NCBI RefSeq assembly: GCF_963678635.1
Contig: NC_087068.1
Span: 49,929,724-49,993,723, forward strand
DNA length: 64,000 nucleotides
Direction: 5' to 3'
Source of the DNA: Symsagittifera roscoffensis
Taxonomy: Eukaryota; Xenacoelomorpha; Acoela; Convolutidae
Shown here: positions 35,549 through 45,673 of the stretch, piece by piece
Layout: each line of letters opens with the position of its first letter
Position numbering within the stretch: the stretch's first letter is position 1
Program-made: the position numbers and the translations under genes
The notes under the pieces: generated by a model
What the model saw: the letters and a program-made list of their open reading frames with translations, nothing else
Told to the model about the DNA's origin: nothing
The model's database searches: none

Positions 35549-37034
35549 CTACCTGCTCCTACACTCATCGCGCGTGTTCAAGCCCGGTTTCTCTTTCCTG
35601 ACATGTATTGCCTCTAGTGTTAGGAAATTTGTTTGGTTGTTTGACCTATCTATAATTTCCCAACTAAGATCTGAGCTATTTCCCTCAAGTTGGCATTGCT
35701 GAAGGTGGAGGCCAACCGGTGAGTCTGATTTCTTATGTTCCTCAATTCTAGTGGTTAACATGTAAATTTTGAAACAACTTACATGTTAGCATAAAAATTA
35801 GCCACAAAACGATGTGTGAAAATAAAAATTAAGAAAACTCTCAGAAATTTGTGACAAAATGTTTTAAAATGTTACATAATAGTTGTTACATAATTTCAGT
35901 GATATTTGTAAAGTTTTGATTGGTTGAATTTTTAAAATTTTGAAGTAATGATGTGTGTGACACTTTTTATGATCTTTGATCTCTTTGTACAGATAGTTTA
36001 GATTTTTTAAAACCTGAAGATGCACAAAATGTGCGAAAACGTTTGTTTGAATTTACAATTTTAACGCATTCTAGTGGTTAAATGTCGAACAGTTTGCCCG
36101 ACATAGGTAGAAGTGCATGCACTACATGATAGTTTATAAACCCCTCTTTACTTGAGGTCATAAGAAAATACTGATTTCAATGATGGTAAACATGATTCTA
36201 GTTTTCTTGTGGTGAAAACCACTTGAACGTTAGTTAATTTTCGTAAGCTGTTAGCAAAATATTGGCTCTGGTTACCTCTATATTGCACCATCAGCATTGG
36301 GGGCTTCACATCTTTTGGTGATTGAAGTGACAAACAACTCTCACTATCCAGGGGCTTGCCCTTACCCTCGATGATCTTGCACAAGGCGTCTGAAGCCACC
36401 TTTGCGGACCAATTTTCAGGGTACTGATTTGTCAGCCGTTGCGGCCTATTAGTTTCCATAGCCTTATCAAATTGCTCCCAGCTAGATGTACTCCTAAAAA
36501 CCCTATGTATAGTGCCTTGGATAACACTACGCTTATACTGAATTGGGGCGCAGCCTCTTTAGTTCAGTATAGTCCCTGTATCTGTTGGATTTGATACCAA
36601 CTGCAAGTTACACGCCTACCCTGCGATACATTTATAGTCAAATCCTGGAACGGCAAGTTCCCCTCCGAATTAGTTTTCTCTAGAGTGAACAGCAAATTTG
36701 GATGAAAAGAATTGGCGGCATCGAGAAGACAACTCGGCTCCCCTCTGACTGTTCTAACAATGTCATCCACATTTCTGAGGAACAATTTCACCTGGGGAGT
36801 ATCCTTCTCCTTGTTCTTAGCTCGGCAGCAGCTTTCACAGTACCAGACTATCTCGGTTATTGATGCGTATACCTCATCGGATATTTTTCCGCACTTTAGA
36901 TGATACCAGTTTTGGCAACTCTCGCATTTAACCCCCTTTGATCTATATGTGACTTTCATCCGCATCAACACAATCCATTCTGATGCATATTGGTACCAAA
37001 TTTTGCTGGGGAAATAAAAAAACTTAAAAACCAT
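35549..37034 (-). pseudogene. PHD finger / Penelope RT / GIY-YIG, unit 1 (broken)
   Basis: Minus-strand order: a PHD-like finger (CESCQNWYHLKC then WYCESCC), a direct join to RT motif C and thumb (LRNVDDIVRTV, HPNLLFTLEK, LPFQDL), then a frameshift at the expected WYQ-KPTD position (about 36590-36600). The connection region follows (METNRPQRL to LESCLPSLKS), then a GIY-YIG start (VYKLSC and TYVGQTVRHLTTR, near 36067-36137). An insertion comes next, then the endonuclease C-terminus (EEHKKSDSPVGLH to GLNTRDE). RT motifs A and B, which should precede VDD, are absent. Tyr of YVDD is Asn in units 1 and 2. A premature stop near 35549 removes the last residues present in unit 2. Confidence 0.75.
35759..36067 (+). 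mobile_element. 309-bp insertion with 14-bp target duplication in PLE unit 1
   Basis: The sequence ATTCTAGTGGTTAA occurs at 35745-35758 and again at 36068-36081, and unit 3 has it once, so the intervening 309 bp is an insertion. It encodes nothing. Near its right end, on the plus strand, CTGAAGATGCACAAAATGTG followed by CGAAAACG (36014-36041) resembles the conserved terminal motif of the surrounding Penelope-like units, but in the opposite orientation. It may be a non-autonomous relative. Confidence 0.75.
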
Positions 37035-37043
37035 GAAAACAAA

Positions 37044-39114
37044 GCTCTCATCCCAGATTCAATGTGGGAGTTTAAGTGTTTATTGAACAGTGTTTAGCCT
37101 GTATTCAGCCTAAAAAATTGAAAAATTGGGAAAATCGATAGAAAACGGAGCATAATTAAATTCAGAGCTTAATAGCAACAAAAGTGGAGTAGCAAGAAGG
37201 CCAAAATGCATTTTGGGTTCTGTTGTCTGTAGCACTTTCAGTTTTTTTCCTTTTCATTGCTTTCATATTAAGATTGTGCCCTTCGGGGGCTTTGTCAATG
37301 CTCAAGGCAAAAAGAATCTTGTCTACCCTTTGATTAAGCAATCCTGCGCTATGTCCATCAGAATGGTACAGTGTCATCGAACAGAATTTACAAAATGCAC
37401 GGAAAGAATTTCGAAGAAAATTTTGCTAAAAAGTAAATTTCAAACGTTTTTGCAACTATGGGCATTGTCAGGATTTTTACAAAAAACTAATCTAAATGAC
37501 GATAAAACATCAATTTACAATTGTTATATACAATAAATCACATACAATTTGGTTCTTAACCATCATGATAAAAAAATTAGCCAATCACAGTTGACCTCTA
37601 AATTACTATTAAGATTAAAGTTATTTTAACCTCTAAAATTATTTAAACATTTTAAAATTAATTTGTCTGGAAGTTTCTGTGTCATATTTTTGATTTAGAC
37701 ATGTACGTTTTGAATAAAAAACCAAAAATATTTTGGGACTAAATTTTCAATGTTAACTCCCTGCTCCTAAACTCATCGCGCGTGTTCAAGCCCGTTTTCT
37801 CTTTCCTGACATGTATTGCCTCTAGTGTTAGCAAATTTGTTTGGTTGTTTGACCTATCTATAATTTCCCAACTAAGATCTGAGCTATTTCCCTCAAGTTG
37901 GCATTGCTGAAGGTGGAGGCCAACCGGTGAGTCTGCTTTCTTATGTTCCTCAATTCTAGTGGTTAACATGTAAATTTTGAAACAACTTACATGTTAGCAT
38001 AAAAATTAGCCACAAAACGAAAATGTGAAAACAAAAATGAAGAAAACTCTCAGAAATTTGTGACAAAATGTTTTAAAATGTTACATAATAGTTGTTACAT
38101 AATTTCAGTGATATTTGTAAAGTTTTGATTGGTTGAATTTTTAAAATTTTGAAGTAATGATGTGTGTGACACTTTTTATGATCTTTGATCTCTTTGTACA
38201 GATAGTTTAGAATTTTTAAAACCTGAAGATGAACTAAATACTGATTTCAATGATGGTAAGCATGATTCTAGTTTTCTTGTGGTGAAAACCACTTGAACGT
38301 TAGTTAATTTTCGTAAGCTGTTAGCAAAATATTGGCTCTGGTTACCTTTATATTGCACCATCAGCATTGGGGGCTTCACATCTTTTGGTGATTGAACTGA
38401 CAAACACCTCTCACTATCCAGGGGCTTGCCCTTACCCTCGATGATCTTGCACAAGGCGTCTGAAGCCACCTTTGCGGACCAATTTTCAGGGTACTGATTT
38501 GTCAACCATTGCGCCCTATTAGTTTCCATAGCCTTATCAAATTGCTCCCAGCTAGATGTACTCCTAAAAACCCTGTGTACAGTGCCTTGGATAACACTAC
38601 GCTTATATTGAATTGGGGCACAGCTTCTTTAGTTCAGTATAGTCCCTGTATCTGTTGGATTTGATACCAACTGCAAGTTACACGCCTACCCTGCGATACA
38701 TTTATAGTCAAATCCTGGAACGGCAAGTTCCCCTCCGAATTAGTTTTCTCTAGAGTGAACTGCAAATTTGGATGAAGAGAATTGGCGGCATCGAGAAGAC
38801 AACTCGGCTCCCCTCTGACTGTTCTAACAATGTCATCCACATTTCTGAGGAACAATTTCACCTGGGGAGTATCCTTCTCCTTGTTCTTAGCTCGGCAGCA
38901 GCTTTCACAGTACCAGACTATCTCGGTTATTGATGCGTATACGTCATCGGATATTTTTCCGCATTTTAGATGATACCAGTTTCGGCAACTCTCGCATTTA
39001 ACCCCCTTTGATCTATATGTGACTTTCATCCGCATCAACACAATCCATTCTGATGCATATTGGTACCAAATTTTGCTGGGGAAATTAAAAAAACTTAAAA
39101 ACCATGAAAACAAA
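37044..39114 (-). mobile_element. Penelope-like element, tandem unit 2
   Basis: About 2071 bp, highly similar to unit 1. It shares the insertion (left edge about 37967) but then loses the insertion's right end and the first half of the GIY-YIG domain: the sequence passes from ACCTGAAGATGAACT (38221-38235) straight to the linker region. Units 1 and 2 therefore descend from a copy that already had the insertion. Confidence 0.8.
37739..39098 (-). pseudogene. PHD finger / Penelope RT / GIY-YIG, unit 2 (broken)
   Basis: Same order as unit 1: finger (CESCRNWYHLKC, WYCESCC), half RT (LRNVDDIVRTV), shared frameshift after WYQ, linker frame at 38176-38529, then a deletion, then the endonuclease C-terminus ending RDEFRSRELTLKI at the stop at 37739. 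That end is intact here and absent in unit 1. Confidence 0.75.
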
Positions 39115-40919
39115 GCTCTCATCCCAGATTCAATTTGGGAGTTTAAGTGTTTATTGAACAGTGTTTAGCCTGTATTCAGCCTAAAAAATTGAAAAATTGG
39201 GAAAATCGATAGAAAACGGAGCATAATTAAATTCAGAGCTTAATAGCAACAAAAATGGAGTAGCAAGAAGGCCAAAATGCATTTTGGGTTCTGTTGTCTG
39301 TAGCACTTTCAGTTTTTTTCCTTTTCATTGCTTTCATATTAAGATTGCGCCCTTCGGGGGCTTTGTCATTGCTCAAGGCAAAAAGAATCTTGTCTACCCT
39401 TTGATTAAGCAATCCTGCGCTATGTCCATCAGAATAGTGCAGTGTCATCGAACAGAATTTACAAAATGCACGGAAAGAATTTCGAAGAAATTTTTGCTAA
39501 AAAATAAATTTCAAACGTTTTCGCAACTATGTGCATCGTCAGGATTTTTACAATAAACTAATCTAAATAACAAAATAAACATCAATTTACAAATGCTTTT
39601 TACAATAAATCACATACAATTGGGTTCCAACCCATCATGATAAAAAAATTAGCCAATCACAGTTGACCTCTAAATTACTAATAAGATTAAAGATTTTTTA
39701 ACCTCTAAAATTAATTAAACATTAAAAAAAAATTAATTAGTCTGCAAGTTTCTGAGTCATAATTTCAATTTAGACATGTACGTTTTAAATAAAAAACCAA
39801 AAAAGTTTGGGACTAAATTTTCAATGTTAACTCCCTGCTCCTAAACTCATCGCGCGTGTTCAAGCCCGGTTTCTCTTTCCTGACATGTATTGCCTCTAGT
39901 GTTAGCAAATTTGTTTGGTTGTTTGACCTATCTATAATTTCCCATCTAAGATCTGAGCTATTTCCCTCAAGTTCGCATTGCTGAAGGTGGAGGCCTACCG
40001 GTGAGTCTGCTTTCTTATGTTCCTCAATTCTAGTGGTTAAATGTCGATTAGTTTGTTCGACATAGGTGGAAGTGCATCCACTACTTGACAGTTTATAAAC
40101 CCCTCTTTACTTGAGGTCATTAGAAAATGCTGATTTTAGTGGTGGTAAACGTAATTCTAGTTTTCTTGAACCACTTGAACGTTAGTTAATTTTTGTGACC
40201 TGTTAGCAAAATATTGGCTCTGGTTACCTCTATACTGCACCATCAGCATTGGGGGCTTCACATCTTTTGGTGATTGAACTGACAAACACCTCTCACTATC
40301 CAGGGGCTTGCCCTTACCCTCGATGATCTTGCACAAGGCGTCTGAAGCCACCTTTGCGGACTAATTTTCTGGGTACTGAATTGTCAGCCATTGCGCCCTA
40401 TTAGTTTCCATAGCCTTATCAAATTGATCCCAGCTATATGTACTCCTAAAAACCCTGTGTACAGTGCCTTGGATAACACTACGCTTATACTGAATTGGGG
40501 CGCAGCTTCTATAGTTCAGTATAGTCCCTGTATCTGTTGGTTTTGATACCAACTGCAAGTTACACGCCTACCCTGCGATACATTTATGTTCAAATCCTGG
40601 AACGGCAAATTCCCCTCCGAATTAGTTTTCTCTTGAGTGAACTGCAAATTTGGATGAAGAGAATTGGCGGCATCGAGTAGACAACTCGGCTCCCCTCTGA
40701 CTGTTCTAACAATGTCATCCACATACCTGAGGAACAATTTCACCTGGGGGGTATCCTTCTCCTTGTTCTTAGCTCGGCAGCAGCTTTCACAGTACCAGAC
40801 TATCTCGATTGTTGGTGGGTATACGTCATCGGATATTTTTCCGCATTTTAGATGATACCAGTTTCAGCAACTCTCGCATTCAACCCCCTTTGATCTATAT
40901 GTGACTTTCTTCCGCATCA
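39115..40919 (-). mobile_element. Penelope-like element, tandem unit 3 (truncated)
   Basis: About 1805 bp and without the 309-bp insertion, so its GIY-YIG region is contiguous in sequence. Similarity to units 1 and 2 stops at about 40919, right after the bases coding for the first finger residues. Beyond this point the sequence is unrelated. Confidence 0.8.
39813..40919 (-). pseudogene. PHD finger / Penelope RT / GIY-YIG, unit 3 (broken)
   Basis: Here motif C reads LRYVDDIVRTV, the ancestral YVDD. Frames at 40516-40743 (RT), 40361-40558 (KPTDTGTIL and the connection region), 40157-40351 (linker) and 39813 to about 40100 (GIY-YIG, without insertion) lie in the expected order. The finger is damaged: a His/Gln-type change (CESC*NWYH) puts a stop in it. 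The frameshift after WYQ is shared with the other units. Catalysis is impossible without RT motifs A and B. Confidence 0.75.
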
Positions 40920-41341
40920 CGTCGACTCACTACGTGCTACAAATGGCATTATTTTACATTGCTATAGCCTTCTAACGTTTTCATTATTCTGCACTTTGAG
41001 GATATGACCAAAGATAAAAAATATCTTTTCTGACTTTTAGTGTCATAGTTTCAAATTAAAATTTCTTCTCCTAGGGTTTAAAAAGTGTTGGGATGCAGGA
41101 CATTCCTGCCAACTAACAAACTAAAGCAATCCTTCTCTGCTTCTTCCCTTTGGAAATTTAGTTATAATTGCTCCTGAGTACTAAAATGATAAAAATCGGT
41201 TATTAGAAGAAACAATGAATTAATATCACTCTTCAAGAGATTGATCAAGTCCTTCATGACATCATCCTAGTTGATTAAAAACAATCATGCAGGCTGGGAA
41301 ATTTTAAGAATAGTCTCCACTCAAGCCTTCCAAAGTAAATA
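40920..41341. other. Spacer between PLE array and LINE fragment
   Basis: No gene or clear repeat seen. Confidence 0.3.
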
Positions 41342-42200
41342 ATGAGCACTGAAAAATGTTTTATAGTCGAATGGACACTGGACAAAGGTTTTAAAGTCAA
41401 ATTTAGAGGAAATCAACACGAATTCTCTATTTGTGAAACAGCAGTGGAAAGCCCGAATGTGATAAAGGATCTAGGAATACATGTGTCCAAACATTTAGCA
41501 TGGACAGCCCATATTCACTCAAGAATGTCGAAAGCGAATAAAACGTTCTATTGCATCCGCAGAAACTTAGATTTCAAAGTCAAACTGCGCATAAAACGTG
41601 GTCTGTACAAATCCTTATAACTTCCTGTTCTAACGTATGGTCTAATTATTTGCAATATCTCAAGAAACGACTAAGGGAGATTAAAAAGGTTTCAAAATAA
41701 AGTCTTAAAACGGATCACGAGAAACGATACTGACTATACAGAGCAGCTGAGGTTGTTAAACATCCTGCCTCTGGCGTTGTTTTGCCAGCTGAACGATTTA
41801 CTGATGTTGGCGAAATCCATGCATGAAGAATACAATCACATTAAGCTCTCGGCAAAAATTGAAAATCCAGGAAGAACGAAAACATTTTTCAACCTAAACA
41901 AGACCAGAACTGAAAAAACTAGAGGAGAATATACATTCAGGACGTGCCGTCTAATAAACCGACTAAATCAGAAAATTGAATTTCGAGAAATGCGAGCCTA
42001 AAAGCGAAGATTGATACAGATGATGTGGAAGTTTTTCGACGATTAATTCTCAGAACAAAACAAGTGCACATGGTTCCTCTTCTGTGTTTGAAACATGTGC
42101 CGAAATAACTAGACAAATTTTTGAGAACTTTGGGTATATCATCCCAACAGTATCCTACTGAAAATTCACAAAAACAACAACAACAACAACAACAATAGTA
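41342..42200 (+). mobile_element. 5'-truncated LINE 3' end with CAA tail
   Basis: Plus-strand frames encode only the C-terminal part of a LINE ORF2: DLGIHVSKHLAWTAHIHSRM, then LPVLTYGL, RFQNKVLKRITR, and a final Cys-rich KCTW segment like that of the LINE at 15190-19430. An in-frame stop follows KSL near 41618, so it is dead. The copy ends in a CAA repeat at about 42171-42194, a typical non-LTR 3' tail. The homologous KCTW ending indicates the same broad clade as the ERCC8-intron LINE, with a different tail. Confidence 0.8.
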
Positions 42201-42599
42201 AGTGAAAACTTTTCTTTTCATCAAGTTTCAATTTCAAGCCTCGGTGACTGGGTTTCTTATTTGAGTTTCTCTCACTCATAACTTTTCTGAGTTTCAATTT
42301 CTTCTTCTTGGCTACTCTTTTGTTCATGTTTTTCTTTAAATTTGTTTCGTTTAGAAGTCCTAAAACTTCTAAATTCTTCTAATTTTTTTTGCATCTTGTC
42401 ATTCGGCTATTGTTACTGCTCTATCTCCTCCTCCTGTGACATCAAATCTGCACTCTCGGTTTCCGTGTCTTGCAACACATCGGTGGCCATTCTGACGCTG
42501 TTAGAGGCAGTCCTCCCACACCTCTACTCTTCTACCCTTTGTTTGCAACAAAGTAGAGGGCCTACATTAGTTTCCCTATTTCTGCAGAAGCTGTTGTGG

Positions 42600-44700
42600 A
42601 GACACAACATCACACTTTTTCCGGACCTTCCTTCAATGTTTCTTCTCTTTCCCTTCCATTACAATTGATCATTTTCGACCTTCTTTTTACCGCGGTAGTT
42701 ACTGCATGTCGATGCGTTACGATTGCTCGCTTGAAAGCTTCCGATCCTATGTCCATCTGGAACAATCTGAACACTCTGCTGTGTTTCGACATTTGCTTTT
42801 TGACATACTCGTACAACCAGGCAACCATGTTGGATCTGAACCATGGCATCAGTCATCTTCTGGCCCATACCTTTTTAATTACATCGAATCGTTCAAGATT
42901 TTGCACCTTGTCTCGAAAAGATCTAAGCCTTTTACACAATCGAGTTCTTCTAACTGTTCTTTGATCGGTGCTTCCTGTCGATTGTTTTCTTTAATATGAG
43001 CTTCCAGGCATTTTAACGCCATCATAACTCCAACTATCACTATTGTTATGGGCTGTGATGAGTCAGGTAAACACATGGAGAGCAGCTCTCCAGAGTCCCA
43101 GACAACACTAGATTTTTTCGCCCAGTATACCACCATGTTTGTAGCAAACAATGATATGGGAACTCATCATGTGTCAACATGATGCTTCTCCAATTTCGTT
43201 TTGCTGATGCTTCCTGCAGTGGTTCCACTTCCATCCTTACCCGGTGGGTTTCATCGTTTTCGTCTACTGCATTATAATATGTTGCTGTTGATTCTTTTGC
43301 TTCTGTCTCTCAAAATCACTAAAATTCCCCAAGCATATCCCATGAACTTCTTTTCAAATATCGACTCTAGCTCGCCCTTGGTTCTTTCTGGAATTGCGCC
43401 GAACATCTTACAAAGCATCTCGTAGGATTTCGCCGCCATTTTTGCAAGTCTTACACATTTTAGCACAGAGAAAGCCTGATCCACAATCGTCATTCTGCTT
43501 TTTGATATCGGCTGGAAATATACTGCTCGAAATGTACTGCTAGAAATGTACTGGATATCGGCTTCTGCTCAATGGAGCCACGGTTGAGCCTACTAGGTGT
43601 CGAGCTCCAGGCGGTCTGCGATAAATTTTACTTTGCCTGATGTTTATCTCCACTTCTATTGCTCCTCGCCATTTTCCGATATGCTTCCGTTCAAACTGCA
43701 ACACTCCCAAAAATACTTCTACACTGATGGCCGTGACCATCTCATGTTTTTGTTCTAGCTTAATAATGACTCTAAAGAACCAAACATGCTGTAGAACCCT
43801 AGTGCAGTCACTAGATTCACTTCAGTTCCTCCAGGAGAATTTTCTATTAAATCTGTTCCTATACAAGTCCTAGCTTGACCTTTTCGTCCTATACAAGTCC
43901 TAGCTTGACTTGCTGCCTGGCAATGCTTCTTATCGTCAATATTCTTGACAACCAGAATCTCAGCAACACATCTTGTTCATTGTCGAAGTAACAATCACGT
44001 ATGTCCTCAATGATGAAAGTATTGTATGCCATTTCAATAATTCTCGACACATAGTGGTATGACTTCCTTCTGATCCGTCCACAGTATTCACTGGACATTA
44101 ACAGTGTCCCCATTGATTCTTTCGTGAGCTCAAGCTCCTTATTTGAGAATCTTCGGATTATGTCAAACTTTTCAAGGGTTTCAGTTCCGCAGTTTCTTTA
44201 ATGCTCACTCGCAGTGGCTTGCTTTGGTGAATGTCCAACAGCGCTTGTAAGAGCAAGGTCTTCGCATATCCACTGCCTTCTCTCAGATTTTGCACAGGTA
44301 TTTAACGCTAGTATCGAAATTTGTTCCAACATGAACCGGACAAAACAGAGAGTCTTTCCGTTTCGCAAACGCTACAGCCGCTTCTTAACAGATCATGAGG
44401 TCTCCTAAATTCGTCATCAAGAGCAATTTCTAATTTTTCGACCTAACCTTTTCATCCAAATCGTACTTTGTCATCGTCAGTGCCGTCATACACCAAGCAA
44501 ATGTGAGTTGCAGCTCAGTTCTGACATACAGTATCGCTATTAGAGCATGTACTTTCCGAGTAGTTCGCATCTCTTCTTCGAAATGGCGTAAAACTATTGC
44601 CCTCCACGGTAAACTCACCAATTGGTCCACCGTTTCTGTATGCATCTCGGAAGAGGCAAATAGTCCTTATGCCTCCTTCATGTTTTATTTTTGGCAAGAA
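42600..44700 (-). pseudogene. Unclassified broken coding remnant
   Basis: Successive minus-strand frames read like real protein rather than noise: LVSLPWRAIVLRHFEEEMRT and TELQLTFAWCMTALTMTKYD (44430-44645), SYHYVSRIIEMAYNTFIIED (43889-44113), AKMAAKSYEMLCKMFGAIPE (43272-43493), and further pieces to 42610. They are separated by stops and frame changes, so it is a decayed gene of about 600-700 codons. I do not recognise the family; an old viral or transposon gene is one possibility. Short internal duplications (for example CCTATACAAGTCCTAGCTTG near 43858 and 43887) contribute to the damage. Confidence 0.4.
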
Positions 44701-45673
44701 AAATGAATAGAATCGTTTCAGCTTTCATTCTAAATTGAAATTGTTATTTCATCCACTAAAAAAGCAGCTGTCAGTGCAACTGTTGCTGTAAATTTACTAG
44801 AAGAAGAAGTTTCCAGTGACGGCATTGGTTCCTTCAATCAAAGCGTGCTTGACTTGCTCGACTGGTAAATCAGTTGGACAGCGATTTAGATTTCCAACAA
44901 AATTCAAGAATAATAAGGTCTAAAGTTTTTTCATTTTTTCTTTTTCTGAGCTACTTCTTCTGCTTTTTTCTTGAATTTTGGACTGCTTTTAATTACACTG
45001 GTTGCAACTGTAGAGTTTGACTTACACTGTTGTTCAATATAAAATGATTATAAAGTTTCGAGGTTTTTAAATTGATTTCAGAGAAGTAGTTAAATAAGTA
45101 ATCATCCCGGCATAAAGGTTTCACCACATTTTGACAATTTGAAAAAAATTTCTTCTCGGAGCGGGGAAAGTTGCGCATTTTCAGACATGTTCATTGTTGT
45201 TCATCGGAGACTAAAATGAAGCCGGAAATCAAAATATTCAAATTGGTTGAACGTCAAGATTTTATTGTATACACCCGACCACCCCTCCCCCCTCCCAAAA
45301 AAGTACGAAACGTTTTCTAAGTCGCTCGGCCTTGTCTTCTTTTGCCTCACTGTCTTTGTATGGATTGTTCAAAAATTGTTTTTCCTGAATAGGCTTTTCT
45401 CAGTCAACTATGTCATCTTCATCACCGTTGATTGACGCTGTCTGCCACAATCCTGGATGAGGAGGAGCGAAATTGACATAGCTTTCGTTGTCACTTGAAG
45501 ATGCTTCCGACCGGCTGGAGTCATCACAGCTACACAGAGATAAGTCTTCGAACTGCAAATCTTCAATTGGTTCATGTTCCTTTGGAAAGACTTTTTTCAG
45601 AGCAATTTTGTGATGTCCATAAGCTAATGAATGTTTGCCATCTTCCGCGTAATACCATTGTTGTCAAAAAGTG
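44701..45673. other. Spacer, no gene seen
   Basis: AT-rich sequence without a recognisable frame. It may include the eroded 3' end of the polymerase remnant to its right. Confidence 0.3.

Larger units (their letters stand above)
34838..37043 (-). mobile_element. Penelope-like element, tandem unit 1
   Basis: First (left-most) of three direct tandem units; each starts with GCTCTCATCCCAG on the plus strand. The unit is about 2206 bp and the element reads on the minus strand. It carries a PHD-like finger joined to half a Penelope-type reverse transcriptase, then linker and GIY-YIG endonuclease remnants, then a non-coding terminal region. A 309-bp insertion at 35759-36067 splits the endonuclease. 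Confidence 0.8.
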
